Assembly: GCF_015351395.1 (NCBI RefSeq) | Contig: NZ_JADKPV010000001.1 | Coordinates: forward strand, 682,001-746,000 | Reading direction: 5' to 3' | From: Savagea serpentis | GTDB lineage: Bacteria > Bacillota > Bacilli > Bacillales_A > Planococcaceae | Length of the DNA: 64,000 nt | In this document: positions 36,154-44,302 of the stretch, piece after piece | Layout of the letters: each line of letters starts with the position of its first letter | How positions within the stretch are numbered: position 1 is the stretch's first letter | The notes under the pieces: generated by a model | The model's input: only the letters and a program-made list of their open reading frames with translations | Told to the model about the DNA's origin: nothing | The model's database searches: none | Position numbers and translations under genes: made by a program

Positions 36154-37003
36154 TCAGCAACTGATTCATTTAAAAACAATTACTCCTTTACACGTTGGCG
36201 GAAGTTTTGAGCGAAGCATCGTTGACTTACCGATTCAACGTGAGAAACCGACACAATTTCCTAAAATTGAGGCATCGAGTTTGAAAGGGAGTTTGCGTCA
36301 TCACGTATGGAAAAACAAGAAGGGTGCTTCAGAAACTGATATTGCCACTTGGTTCGGTGAGGAAAAAGGAAAAGAAACGAATGGAGAGGAGGCTGGTGGG
36401 AAGAAAGGGGAAGTCGTGTTTACCGACGCTCGCATTTTATTTTTCCCCGTCCGGTCACCGCAAGGAATTTTTGCATACGTGACATGTCCGTTTGTGATGG
36501 AGCGTTATTACCGTGATTATCGCGCGATAGGAGGAGCGGAGAAAAAACAGCTCAACTTACAAGAAATACAAAATCAAGCGGTAGTCACTGAGGATTCTCA
36601 CTTAGTGTTTTCAAAAGATAACAAGCATTTCGTCGTGTTAGAAGAATTAAGGTACGAAGTGACGAAACAGAAAGATTTCAAAGATTGGTTAACATTGTTG
36701 CCCCAGACGATTCAAGAAGAAGTAAAGGGGCGCGTCATTTGTGTACCGAATGACGATTTCACCTATTTCGTCAAACATTCGACCGAAATTTCAACACGCA
36801 TTCGCATTTCAGCAGAGACGGGAACGGTAGAAGACGGTGCTTTATTTACAGAGGAGTACGTTCCGGTTGAAGCCTTTTTCTATACGGCTTTGTTAAATGG
36901 TGCAGAACTTTTAGATCATATTGAACCAATCGTTCAAGTCGGCGGGAATGCAACGCTCGGAAAAGGGATGTTGCAAGTGATTAAAGGGGAGGAGTCACGA
37001 TGA
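36146..37003 (+). CDS. cmr4: Type III-B backbone RAMP protein Cmr4
   Basis: The 285-residue Cmr4 has the family opening LIHLKTITPLHVGGS near residue 6, RE-KPTQFPKIEASSLKGSLR near 30, and a C-terminal VQVGGNATLGKGM. Cmr4 subunits form the filament backbone; a conserved Asp in the thumb loop cuts target RNA every 6 nt, and an Asp is present near residue 22 (RSIVDLPIQR). ATG 36146 follows AAAGGTGAG. It overlaps cmr5 by ATGA. Confidence 0.9.
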   Translation: MTNQQLIHLKTITPLHVGGSFERSIVDLPIQREKPTQFPKIEASSLKGSLRHHVWKNKKGASETDIATWFGEEKGKETNGEEAGGKKGEVVFTDARILFFPVRSPQGIFAYVTCPFVMERYYRDYRAIGGAEKKQLNLQEIQNQAVVTEDSHLVFSKDNKHFVVLEELRYEVTKQKDFKDWLTLLPQTIQEEVKGRVICVPNDDFTYFVKHSTEISTRIRISAETGTVEDGALFTEEYVPVEAFFYTALLNGAELLDHIEPIVQVGGNATLGKGMLQVIKGEESR

Positions 37004-37386
37004 GCACAGTACATAATGAGCGAGCGTCCTTTGCACTTCAAAGCATTCAGACATTTTGTGAAAAGAAAAAAGAACAGGTGAAAGAGTACCGAACGATCGT
37101 CATTAAATTTCCAGCACTCGTTCAAACGCAAGGGTTAGGGAATGCGCTCACTTTTTTACATTCTAAAAATTCCGCTTCGCATCGATCCCTTTACATGACA
37201 ATGATGCAATGGATGAAGAAGCAAGGCATAATAGCCGAAACTTCTTTAGAACACCTTTTCACCTTGCCGACACCGATGTACCGATTAGCAACAGAAGAAG
37301 TAATCGAACTGGCGATCTGGATGAAAGAACTGGCAGAGGGGATGATTAAGGTTGAAGAAGATGTGCATTCCGATAGAAACAGCTGA
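37000..37386 (+). CDS. cmr5: Type III-B small subunit Cmr5
   Basis: The 128-residue helical protein has the Cmr5 pattern: YRTIVIKFPALVQTQGLGNALTF near residue 28 (the YG....LP....GL..AL.FL motif), SHRSLYMTMMQWM near 60, and a C-terminal YRLATEEVIELAIWMKELAE. It lines the backbone of the Cmr complex. The start overlaps the cmr4 stop and the end overlaps cmr6. Confidence 0.88.
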   Translation: MSTVHNERASFALQSIQTFCEKKKEQVKEYRTIVIKFPALVQTQGLGNALTFLHSKNSASHRSLYMTMMQWMKKQGIIAETSLEHLFTLPTPMYRLATEEVIELAIWMKELAEGMIKVEEDVHSDRNS

Positions 37387-38206
37387 TTTGATAGAAAAAA
37401 GGATAGATAATGCCTACTTAGCTTTTTACCAATATGGTAAACGAGATCAAACATTTGGTCCTTTTCAACAACCATTCCTCCATGCTAAAGCGAATCAATG
37501 TTTGAAGAACAACCTTTCGATTGTCCGAAAGGGATATCCTTTCGCTCTAGACGTGTCTGTAAAGATGTATGATAAACTCGTCATCGGGACAGGTGGCCAT
37601 CAAGCATACAGCAGTAATGTAGGGATGACATTGCATCCTTTGTATGGCGTTCCTTACGTTCCGAGTCCATCGATCAAAGGATTGTTGCGGCACGTCTTTT
37701 TACATGAAATGTGTGGAGAAGCATTAGCGAAAGTGATGCAGGAAAAAAAGGACGAACCGCAAACGGATGAACAATTTGTCGAGGCGGTTTTAAAGAACGT
37801 ATCTGCTGAAACGCGTCAATGTTACGTCGACTGGTTCGGAATCGGGAGCGGTACAATTAAAGAGACAGGCCAACAAGGATCGCTCATCTTTTTAGATGGT
37901 GTGATCGAAGGCAGCAACGTGCACAAAGACGTCATTACCCCTCACTATGTGGATTACTATACTAAGTTTGGGAAAAACGCACCAACGGACGATCAATCTC
38001 CAAACATCATCCAAATGAGTTCGTTAAAAAAGGTGAGCGTGCAATTTTCCATTGTAATGAGTGACGCATTAACGAAAGAACAGACCAAAACATTACAAAA
38101 CCTTATCCGCCTCGCATTTGAAGAGTACGGCATCGGTGCAAAAACATCGATCGGGTATGGATTAGGAAAAGTGAAGTTCAAAGAAAAGAGTGGGGCAACA
38201 TTATGA
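37361..38206 (+). CDS. cmr6: Type III-B RAMP protein Cmr6
   Basis: The 281-residue Cmr6 shows GTGGHQAYSSNVGMTLHPLY near residue 77, GVPYVPSPSIKGLLRHV near 98, FGIGSG near 165, and the Gly-rich end GIGAKTSIGYGLGKVKF near 255. It sits next to Cmr1 at the complex end. ATG 37361 follows AAGGTTGA. It ends in ATGA with the DUF6602-type gene, so the latter is translated as part of the operon. Confidence 0.9.
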   Translation: MCIPIETADLIEKRIDNAYLAFYQYGKRDQTFGPFQQPFLHAKANQCLKNNLSIVRKGYPFALDVSVKMYDKLVIGTGGHQAYSSNVGMTLHPLYGVPYVPSPSIKGLLRHVFLHEMCGEALAKVMQEKKDEPQTDEQFVEAVLKNVSAETRQCYVDWFGIGSGTIKETGQQGSLIFLDGVIEGSNVHKDVITPHYVDYYTKFGKNAPTDDQSPNIIQMSSLKKVSVQFSIVMSDALTKEQTKTLQNLIRLAFEEYGIGAKTSIGYGLGKVKFKEKSGATL

Positions 38207-39033
38207 ATAAGACGAAAGCATTTCAGAACATATTAACGAATTATCAACAGAAAGAAAAATCAATCGTCCAACAATTGTATTTCCAATACGATCCTCATGG
38301 AACAACGATCGGCACGTTTCGTGAAAATGTATGGAAAAAATTGTTTGAATCAGTCGTACCGAAAAAATTTGTCGTCGAACGATCGATTTTTATCGTCGAT
38401 TCAGAGGGAGATGTTTCGAATGAAGTGGACTTAGCAATAATCGATCAAATGTACACACCGTACATTTTTCAACAAGATCAATTGAAATTCGTTCCGATTG
38501 AAGCGGTAAGTGCAGCGATTGAATGCAAAAGTACGTCGGCTACAAAAGAAGGATTGGAAGATTGGGCCAACTCAATTACTGACCTTCAAATGAGCCATGA
38601 AGGTATTGCAAGAATGCATACACATATTGTTCCAGGCGCAGGAGCGGCGCCTACTCAAACAGCACTTCGTCCTATTTTAATCTACTGTCATTTGGACGGT
38701 GCAGTTAGTGGAAGCGTTCGTGAATATTTTGACATGGAAATTCACGCATCTGAAAAGCCAAAAGAAAAACTACACGTGCGAATGAATACAGATCGACGGA
38801 CATTAGATGATTATTATCGAGCGTTGAATCACGGAGGCTCGCGTCGTGAAAGAGACCATGCAAGTGGAGTCGAAGAAAGAATGGTGGAAGACTTATCGGT
38901 GAATTATGGCGGGGAAGAAGTGTCCATTTTATCGCTCAATTTGAAATTGAATCAGTTATTGATGCTCATTAACAACCCGCCACTGTTTCCACATTACGCA
39001 TACGCTCAAATGTTCAATGGTCTGGAAGGGTAA
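38203..39033 (+). CDS. DUF6602-type PD-(D/E)XK nuclease-like protein, last gene of the Cmr operon
   Basis: The 276-residue protein opens with NKTKAFQNILTNYQQKE and IVQQLYFQYDPHGTTIGTFRE, then VPKKFVVERSIFIVD near residue 49 and the putative nuclease core: NEVDLAIIDQ near 68 (Asp), IEAVSAAIECKSTSA near 98 (Glu-x-Lys), and a helical C-terminus with EEVSILSLNLKLNQLL and INNPPLFPHYAY. The D...ExK spacing fits a PD-(D/E)XK nuclease; no CARF or other cyclic-nucleotide sensor domain is visible. The start overlaps cmr6 by ATGA. A second copy lies at the front of the same operon, and a relic at 27.2 kb. A role as a Cmr-associated effector is inferred from position. Confidence 0.75.
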   Translation: MNKTKAFQNILTNYQQKEKSIVQQLYFQYDPHGTTIGTFRENVWKKLFESVVPKKFVVERSIFIVDSEGDVSNEVDLAIIDQMYTPYIFQQDQLKFVPIEAVSAAIECKSTSATKEGLEDWANSITDLQMSHEGIARMHTHIVPGAGAAPTQTALRPILIYCHLDGAVSGSVREYFDMEIHASEKPKEKLHVRMNTDRRTLDDYYRALNHGGSRRERDHASGVEERMVEDLSVNYGGEEVSILSLNLKLNQLLMLINNPPLFPHYAYAQMFNGLEG

Positions 39034-39041
39034 AAATAGCT

Positions 39042-39195
39042 GCGAACCTGAAGTGCCCATGAAAACCCCAGGACCTTCGCAAAGAAAACGGAACCTTTTA
39101 TGAAGTTTTCGTGAAGTTATAAACATTGCTTGAAAGAAAAAGGGAAATGAGGCACAATATGTAGTAATCGAGGGATGTAAACACAACCCCTCGCA
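39042..39195 (+). promoter_or_regulatory. CRISPR leader L7 (154 bp)
   Basis: Full-length copy of the leader, 8 nt after the DUF6602-type gene. It ends at array 7, the longest array. Confidence 0.9.
39130..39158 (+). promoter_or_regulatory. Sigma-A-like promoter in leader L7
   Basis: TTGAAA (39130-39135), 17 nt, CACAAT (39153-39158); the pre-crRNA should start near 39166, about 30 nt before the first repeat. The same pair is kept in all leaders except L9. Confidence 0.7.
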
Positions 39196-40109
39196 GTCTC
39201 CCTCTACATAGAGGGAGTGGATTGAAATATGTAGATCGACGTGCGAAAGACGGTCATAAAAACGGTCTCCCTCTACATAGAGGGAGTGGATTGAAATAAA
39301 AAATCTGGAATCTTATAAACGTCCACTTGCTAGTCTCCCTCTACATAGAGGGAGTGGATTGAAATAGAAACGAATCTCACGTCGAATTGAAAATCATAGT
39401 CTCCCTCTACATAGAGGGAGTGGATTGAAATAACAAACTCGGCGCGGTCTTCACTTCCTAAAATAGTCTCCCTCTACATAGAGGGAGTGGATTGAAATCA
39501 CGATGATGTCTTCCGTTCCTAGTCCATTGTATTGGAGTCTCCCTCTACATAGAGGGAGTGGATTGAAATATGTTATCCCTCACACCATTCGCATGACTCG
39601 ATGTGTCTCCCTCTACATAGAGGGAGTGGATTGAAATAAATTATATTTCGAAGAAAAGAAGGTGAGTGATGGTCTCCCTCTACATAGAGGGAGTGGATTG
39701 AAATGAAATTAGGTTAGAGGTAGATCAGATGACATTTAGGTCTCCCTCTACATAGAGGGAGTGGATTGAAATACTCGTCTCCTCCATGTGCATTTCATCC
39801 GTCTGAAGTCTCCCTCTACATAGAGGGAGTGGATTGAAATGGAACAATGCGACAGTTTGTTTTGAAAAACGATTGTCTCCCTCTACATAGAGGGAGTGGA
39901 TTGAAATGCGCTTTTAGATAAAGCATTCGATGCAGCGACAGGTCTCCCTCTACATAGAGGGAGTGGATTGAAATAAAAATACCAAATCTTTATCTTTTGG
40001 AATCTCAGGGTCTCCCTCTGCAGAGAGGGAGTGGATTGAAATAACTCTCTTGTTGTGCTGATTGGATGCGCTAAATGTCTCCCTCTACATAGAGGGAGTA
40101 GATTGTAAT
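39196..40109 (+). CRISPR. CRISPR array 7: 14 repeats, 13 spacers
   Basis: Repeats of 33 bp with loop ACAT start at 39196, 39265, 39333, 39399, 39466, 39537, 39605, 39672, 39740, 39808, 39875, 39942, 40010 and 40077. Repeats 1-12 are identical, repeat 13 has a changed loop (GCAG), and repeat 14 has two changes in the handle. Spacers are 33-38 nt, mostly 34 or 35. Near-perfect repeats suggest this is the most recently active array. Confidence 0.97.
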
Positions 40110-40125
40110 TAAAAAAGTCAAATAT

Positions 40126-40184
40126 AGTAAAATAAAACAAGACGAAAAGTACTAAAAGTATTTTCTGTCTTGTTTTATTTTACT
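40126..40184. terminator. Bidirectional terminator after array 7
   Basis: An 18-bp stem (AGTAAAATAAAACAAGAC / GTCTTGTTTTATTTTACT) with a loop that forms a further short hairpin. It separates array 7 from the converging gene. Confidence 0.85.
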
Positions 40185-40188
40185 TTAC

Positions 40189-40896
40189 TTAGTATTCGCT
40201 ATTACTTACTAAACTTTCTTTCAATTTACGGATGACTTCAACATCCAACTCTCCATCCTTAGAAAATTCATTTAAAAGTATTTTAAGTATGACTTTTCGA
40301 TTTTTGGAATGAGATTCTGTAGAATCTGTAGAATCTGTAGAATCTGCAATAAGATTGTTCAATTTCCTTTGTGAAATTTCTTTGTAGAAGTTATCATCTA
40401 GTAAAAAATCGTAACTCATTACATTTGTTGCATCCTCATACCCCATTTCTTCAGAAACTAGAATCCAAATCCCGTATTTTTTATGGATCATTTCAACACT
40501 CTTAGTTAAATCGTTATCTTTTTTCATTCTTTTCAAAATCATTAAAACGTCAGATAAATATTCATAAAAAAATCTCAAAACTCCTATGTTTTTGGCATCT
40601 CCGCGTCCATCATAAAAATAATCTGTTCTTATTAATTCATTATATCGGATTAATAATTTAATATTTCCGAGTTGACTCTTTTTTCTAATACTTTCTATTA
40701 ATTCATCAGCATTTAAATCTTTAGTAACATCATGACCTTTTCTAAAATTAGTATGAGTTTCATAATAAATTAATACCTCTGGTAGAAAAGGAAAGACTAG
40801 TTCTTGGTAGATCGAATTATATTCTTCTTTTTTTATTCTTCGACTCTGAAGGTAATGCGATAAAAATTGAGCTCCAACTGCTGCAAACAAGGCCAT
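40189..40896 (-). CDS. Protein of unknown function with a short N-terminal membrane segment
   Basis: The 235-residue protein has a hydrophobic N-terminus (MALFAAVGAQFLSHYLQSRR) that would be a longer membrane anchor if translation began further up; an AGGAGGAG site lies about 45 nt before the ATG, but only non-standard starts are near it. The cytosolic part is helical and charged. Near residue 195 a 9-bp tandem repeat encodes DSTDSTDST; copy changes stay in frame. The gene is strongly AT-rich compared with the Cmr operon. I do not recognise a family; it may be a transfer-acquired accessory gene. Confidence 0.6.
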   Translation of the reverse strand: MALFAAVGAQFLSHYLQSRRIKKEEYNSIYQELVFPFLPEVLIYYETHTNFRKGHDVTKDLNADELIESIRKKSQLGNIKLLIRYNELIRTDYFYDGRGDAKNIGVLRFFYEYLSDVLMILKRMKKDNDLTKSVEMIHKKYGIWILVSEEMGYEDATNVMSYDFLLDDNFYKEISQRKLNNLIADSTDSTDSTESHSKNRKVILKILLNEFSKDGELDVEVIRKLKESLVSNSEY

Positions 40897-41084
40897 TGAT
40901 GCTGTAATTATAGCTGGTATATAATTATTCGCTTATCTCTCCTCCTCAATCAATTTTTTATGGAGCAGCTATGCGATTGTTGTTTACTGTCTTCTGTCTC
41001 CTTACACACACTTCCACTAAAATAAATAGAAAATTCGAAAAACCACTTGACAATGAAAGCGGAATCATTTAAGTTGTTTCTAGT

Positions 41085-41102
41085 GTTACTTATAAGCGTA
41101 CC
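41085..41102. promoter_or_regulatory. Candidate operator, left of the XRE gene
   Basis: GTTACTTATAAGCGTACC matches the inverse of the right-hand site (41368-41385) at 16 of 18 positions. It lies 2 nt beyond the stop codon of the XRE regulator. Confidence 0.5.
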
Positions 41103-41104
41103 AA

Positions 41105-41320
41105 TCAATCATTGATTTCCACAAGATCAATGATTTCTCGGATGTCTGTTATATGGAGAGCTTGTGCGATGCGCTCAATATGTGAAAAATTGATATTTTC
41201 TCTTTTTTGATTCGAGAGTTCTGATAAGGCTGCGTGACGTATGTCTGTTAATCTAGATAATTCTCGCAAACTAATGTTGTGTTGTATAAGCAATTCTTTT
41301 ATCTTAACTTTAACTTTCAA
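41105..41320 (-). CDS. Small XRE-family repressor, candidate regulator of the TRAP operon
   Basis: The 71-residue protein is a single Cro/C1-type HTH: VKIKELLIQHNISLRELSRL then TDIRHAALSELSNQ near residues 12-40. TTG 41320 is chosen because AAGGGGG is correctly spaced; the upstream ATG at 41362 lacks a ribosome-binding site. It is divergent from the TRAP operon and flanked by two similar 18-bp dyads, one located between it and dctP, so it probably represses itself and the TRAP genes. Confidence 0.7.
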   Translation of the reverse strand: MKVKVKIKELLIQHNISLRELSRLTDIRHAALSELSNQKRENINFSHIERIAQALHITDIREIIDLVEIND

Positions 41321-41367
41321 TTGAATTACCCCCTTATCATAAAATATCATTTTTTTTTGCATTCGAT

Positions 41368-41385
41368 GGTACGCTTAAGAGTAAC
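41368..41385. promoter_or_regulatory. Candidate operator between the XRE gene and dctP
   Basis: GGTACGCTTAAGAGTAAC is itself an imperfect palindrome (14 of 18 symmetrical positions) and the inverse of the site at 41085-41102. It lies 48 nt upstream of the XRE start and 78 nt upstream of dctP. Confidence 0.55.
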
Positions 41386-41412
41386 GAAAGGGAGGTTTGA
41401 TAGCTCTGCATT

Positions 41413-41442
41413 TTGAGGGTTACTGAACCAAATAATTATAAA
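41413..41442 (+). promoter_or_regulatory. Possible dctP promoter
   Basis: TTGAGG (41413-41418), 18 nt, TATAAA (41437-41442), just upstream of AAAGTGGAGGG. A moderate match. Confidence 0.4.
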
Positions 41443-41462
41443 GGAAAAGTGGAGGGAAATGT

Positions 41463-42503
41463 ATGAAATCGATTATGCGATTTGCTTTGGTAATGTTAAT
41501 GGCATTGGTGTTAGTGGCATGCGGAAGTGAGGAAGGGGAAACGTCGACTGAACAGGGGGATGTTATTACTCTTAAGTTTGGACATCATGATGCTGAAGTG
41601 AGCTATACTCAAAACCCTTACCATGCATACGCTGATACATTTAAAAAGTTAGTTGAAGAACGAACAGATGGGAAAGTAAAAGTAGATTTGTATCCGAATT
41701 CTCAACTAGGTGATTTACGATCGATGGTTGAACAAGCTGCAAGGGGCGAGCTAGACATCGTTGGCGGTGCAGATGTAGGTTTACTTTCATCTTATACAAA
41801 AGCTGTTGACATTTTATCTGTTCCTTATGCTTTCAATTCTCATCATGAAGTTGTCGAACTTCTTAATGGAGAATTAGGAGATGAATTGACAGAAGAAATT
41901 GTAGACAAGAGTAACTTACATGTTTTATCTTACTTGCCTACTGCTTTAAGACATTTTAGTAATAGTAAACATGAAATTCGAACTCCAGACGACATGAAAG
42001 GTATGAAAATCCGCACACAAGAAATACCAGTACACCAGGCGATGGTGCGATCGTTAGGAGCCAACCCTACTGCCATCCCATTTGAAGAAGTTTATTCTGC
42101 ATTACAAACGGGAGTCGCGGATGGTCAAGAGAATGCACCTTACACGATGATTAACTCGAATCTACATGAAGTGCAAGATTACTATACGATGGACGGTCAT
42201 CTTGTAAATACTGCAACAATTATGATGAATCATGATGTATTGAATAGCTTGGATTCCGAGTTACAAGAAATTATTATGGATGCGGCTCTTGAAGCGCAAA
42301 CTACAATGATTGATATTTTAGATAAAAGAACAGAAGAAGATTTAGAAACGTTTAAAGAACGTGGTATTCAAATTACCGAGTTGACGAAGGAAGAACGAGA
42401 AAAGTTCAAAAACTTAAGTATGCCAGCAGTACTAGAACTTTTAGAAAAAGAAGTTGATCAAAAATGGATTGACTTATTGCTGAGTAAAATAGACATGAAC
42501 TGA
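41463..42503 (+). CDS. dctP: TRAP transporter substrate-binding lipoprotein DctP
   Basis: The 346-residue DctP-family protein has a lipobox LVLVACG (Cys20) and motifs YADTFKKLVEERTDGKV near residue 57, LYPNSQLGDLRSMVEQAARGELDI near 74, and the signature GMKIRTQEIPVHQAMVRSLG near 172 with the Arg that binds a ligand carboxylate. It captures an organic acid outside the cell. The ATG follows GTGGAGGGAAAT. It heads a seven-gene operon with membrane subunits and catabolic enzymes. Confidence 0.9.
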   Translation: MKSIMRFALVMLMALVLVACGSEEGETSTEQGDVITLKFGHHDAEVSYTQNPYHAYADTFKKLVEERTDGKVKVDLYPNSQLGDLRSMVEQAARGELDIVGGADVGLLSSYTKAVDILSVPYAFNSHHEVVELLNGELGDELTEEIVDKSNLHVLSYLPTALRHFSNSKHEIRTPDDMKGMKIRTQEIPVHQAMVRSLGANPTAIPFEEVYSALQTGVADGQENAPYTMINSNLHEVQDYYTMDGHLVNTATIMMNHDVLNSLDSELQEIIMDAALEAQTTMIDILDKRTEEDLETFKERGIQITELTKEEREKFKNLSMPAVLELLEKEVDQKWIDLLLSKIDMN

Positions 42504-42514
42504 GGTGATAGTAA

Positions 42515-43003
42515 ATGCTTCATTCTATTGGTGAACGAATCGCTAGAGTATCAGAAGTAATCGCATCGATACTTTTTGGAAGTGTTGTCATTGTACTATT
42601 AACTCAAGTTCTACTGAGAGTTTTTTTCGATGGTGGGATTGCTTGGGCTGATGAATTTGCAAGATATGTAGTCATTTGGGCAGTTTTAATTGTATCAAAT
42701 GCAGTTGTCCGAAATGATGAATTGATTGCGGTTGATTTTTTTGATCATTTTTGGCCAGAACGATTTGTAAAATGGAGAGATGTTATTTATCAAGTAGTCT
42801 TTTTATTCATTCTTGCCCTGTTGTTCTGGACAGGATGGAAGCAAGCAATGGAGAGCGTGCATATTAAAACAGCTGGATTGCAGATTTCTTGGTTGATTCC
42901 TTATTTAGCTATTCCAGTAGGTATGGCACTCATTCTTTTACAGTATTTACTGAAAATTTTACAAGTCTTCAATAAAAAGAATGAGGTGATAGAGGATGTC
43001 TAG
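42515..43003 (+). CDS. dctQ: TRAP transporter small permease DctQ
   Basis: The 162-residue protein has four membrane segments and the DctQ sequence FFDGGIAWADEFARYVVIWAV near residue 38, whose Glu-Phe-Ala-Arg is the family hallmark, and a final AIPVGMALILLQ. It works with DctM, driven by ion gradient. The gene follows dctP by 11 nt and overlaps dctM. Confidence 0.9.
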   Translation: MLHSIGERIARVSEVIASILFGSVVIVLLTQVLLRVFFDGGIAWADEFARYVVIWAVLIVSNAVVRNDELIAVDFFDHFWPERFVKWRDVIYQVVFLFILALLFWTGWKQAMESVHIKTAGLQISWLIPYLAIPVGMALILLQYLLKILQVFNKKNEVIEDV

Positions 43004-44288
43004 TGCTCTAATTGCTGTGTTAGTTATTTTAATAGCCATGTTAGTTTTAGGATCACCAGTTGTGTTAGCGATTGCTACTGCGGGAATTAGTTATTTTTTA
43101 ATTAAACCCGACATGCTAGGATCTTTAACGATGTATGTGCATAAGTTTTACACAGGGATGGACAGCTTTGTTTTCTTAGCAATTCCTCTATTTATACTAG
43201 TTGGTGAATTGTTATCACAAGGAAAAATGATGGATCAACTTGTGCAGTTTTCTCAGTTAATTGTTGGCCGATTTCGTGGTGGATTAGCCCATGTCAACGT
43301 TTTTGGAAGTATGTTGTTCGGAGGAGTATCAGGGTCTGGATTGGCGGACGTCTCAGCGTTAGGACCAATTCAAGTAAAAATGATGCACAAAGCAGGATAT
43401 AAAAAAGAATTCGCAGCTGCTTTAACGGCTACATCGGCTATTCAAGGGCCAATTATTCCACCGAGTATCCCATTGGTCATCTTTGCGGGACTAACAAACG
43501 TTTCTGTCGGAGCTTTATTTTTAGGTGGTATTATTCCAGGAATTTTAATTGGATTAGCTCAAATGATTTTAATCGTTATTATGGCTAAGAGAAAAGGTTT
43601 TCCGAAAGAAAAACAAGATTTTACTTTAAAAAATATTATTAAAGTAACCTCATCTGCCATAACTGCTTTAATGTTGCCAGTTATCATTATTGGTGGAATT
43701 TTAGGTGGGTTTTTCACACCTACAGAGGCAGCTGCAATAGCAGTGGCATATGCATTTATTATTAATGCTGTCACTATGAAAAAAATTGACTTAAGAGCTA
43801 CGATGAGGGCATTGAATAACACTATTAGATTGAGTGCCAGTATTTATTTAATCATTGGATTTACGTCTGTCATTAGCTATATTTTAGCAATTGAACGTAT
43901 TCCTTCTTTGATTAATGATCTAGTCGTAGCTTCTAATGTATCACCTTATCTTTTGTTGTTTATTGTCAATATATTTTTCTTGTTGAATGGAATGTGGATA
44001 TCTGATGTAGCGCAATTATTATTATTCGCTCCAATTTTTACACCAATCTTTGCAGGAATGGGTGTGGATCCCGTACATTTCGGAGTGGTGATGGTAGTTA
44101 ACGTTATGATTAGTATGATTACACCACCTTATGGTATGGCTTTATATTTAGCAGCAGCTATAAGTGACTCTAAGTTGTCAACTATCGTTAAAGAAGCATT
44201 TCCATTTTTATTAGTGTCGATTGCGGTACTGTTTTTAATTACGTATGTACCTTCGCTCGTTATGTTTTTACCAAATTTGTTTAATTAA
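42996..44288 (+). CDS. dctM: TRAP transporter large permease DctM
   Basis: The 430-residue DctM has about twelve membrane segments and conserved stretches FLAIPLFILVGELLSQG near residue 56, GGVSGSGLADVSALGPIQVKMM near 109, ATSAIQGPIIPPSIPLVIFA near 146, GFFTPTEAAAIAVAYA near 240, and VNVMISMITPPYGMALYLAA near 367. It forms the sodium-driven transport channel. ATG 42996 overlaps dctQ by 8 nt. Confidence 0.92.
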   Translation: MSSALIAVLVILIAMLVLGSPVVLAIATAGISYFLIKPDMLGSLTMYVHKFYTGMDSFVFLAIPLFILVGELLSQGKMMDQLVQFSQLIVGRFRGGLAHVNVFGSMLFGGVSGSGLADVSALGPIQVKMMHKAGYKKEFAAALTATSAIQGPIIPPSIPLVIFAGLTNVSVGALFLGGIIPGILIGLAQMILIVIMAKRKGFPKEKQDFTLKNIIKVTSSAITALMLPVIIIGGILGGFFTPTEAAAIAVAYAFIINAVTMKKIDLRATMRALNNTIRLSASIYLIIGFTSVISYILAIERIPSLINDLVVASNVSPYLLLFIVNIFFLLNGMWISDVAQLLLFAPIFTPIFAGMGVDPVHFGVVMVVNVMISMITPPYGMALYLAAAISDSKLSTIVKEAFPFLLVSIAVLFLITYVPSLVMFLPNLFN

Positions 44289-44302
44289 TTGAGGAGAATA
44301 AT

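Noticed and set aside
38956-39186. Minus-strand frame containing ITTYCASFPFF
   Set aside because: It crosses the conserved leader; the same peptide appears at every leader copy (for example 16564-16848 and 48505-48723).
39883-40140. Minus-strand open frame with repeated FNPLPLCRGR
   Set aside because: Translation of array 7 repeats, not a gene.
40317-40346. Nine-bp tandem repeat as a phase-variation switch
   Set aside because: The unit is a multiple of three, so copy-number change would not shift the frame.
31191-41100. A CARF-domain effector (Csm6/Csx1/Can-type) near the Cmr operon
   Set aside because: No gene with such features is present; only the DUF6602-type genes accompany the operon.
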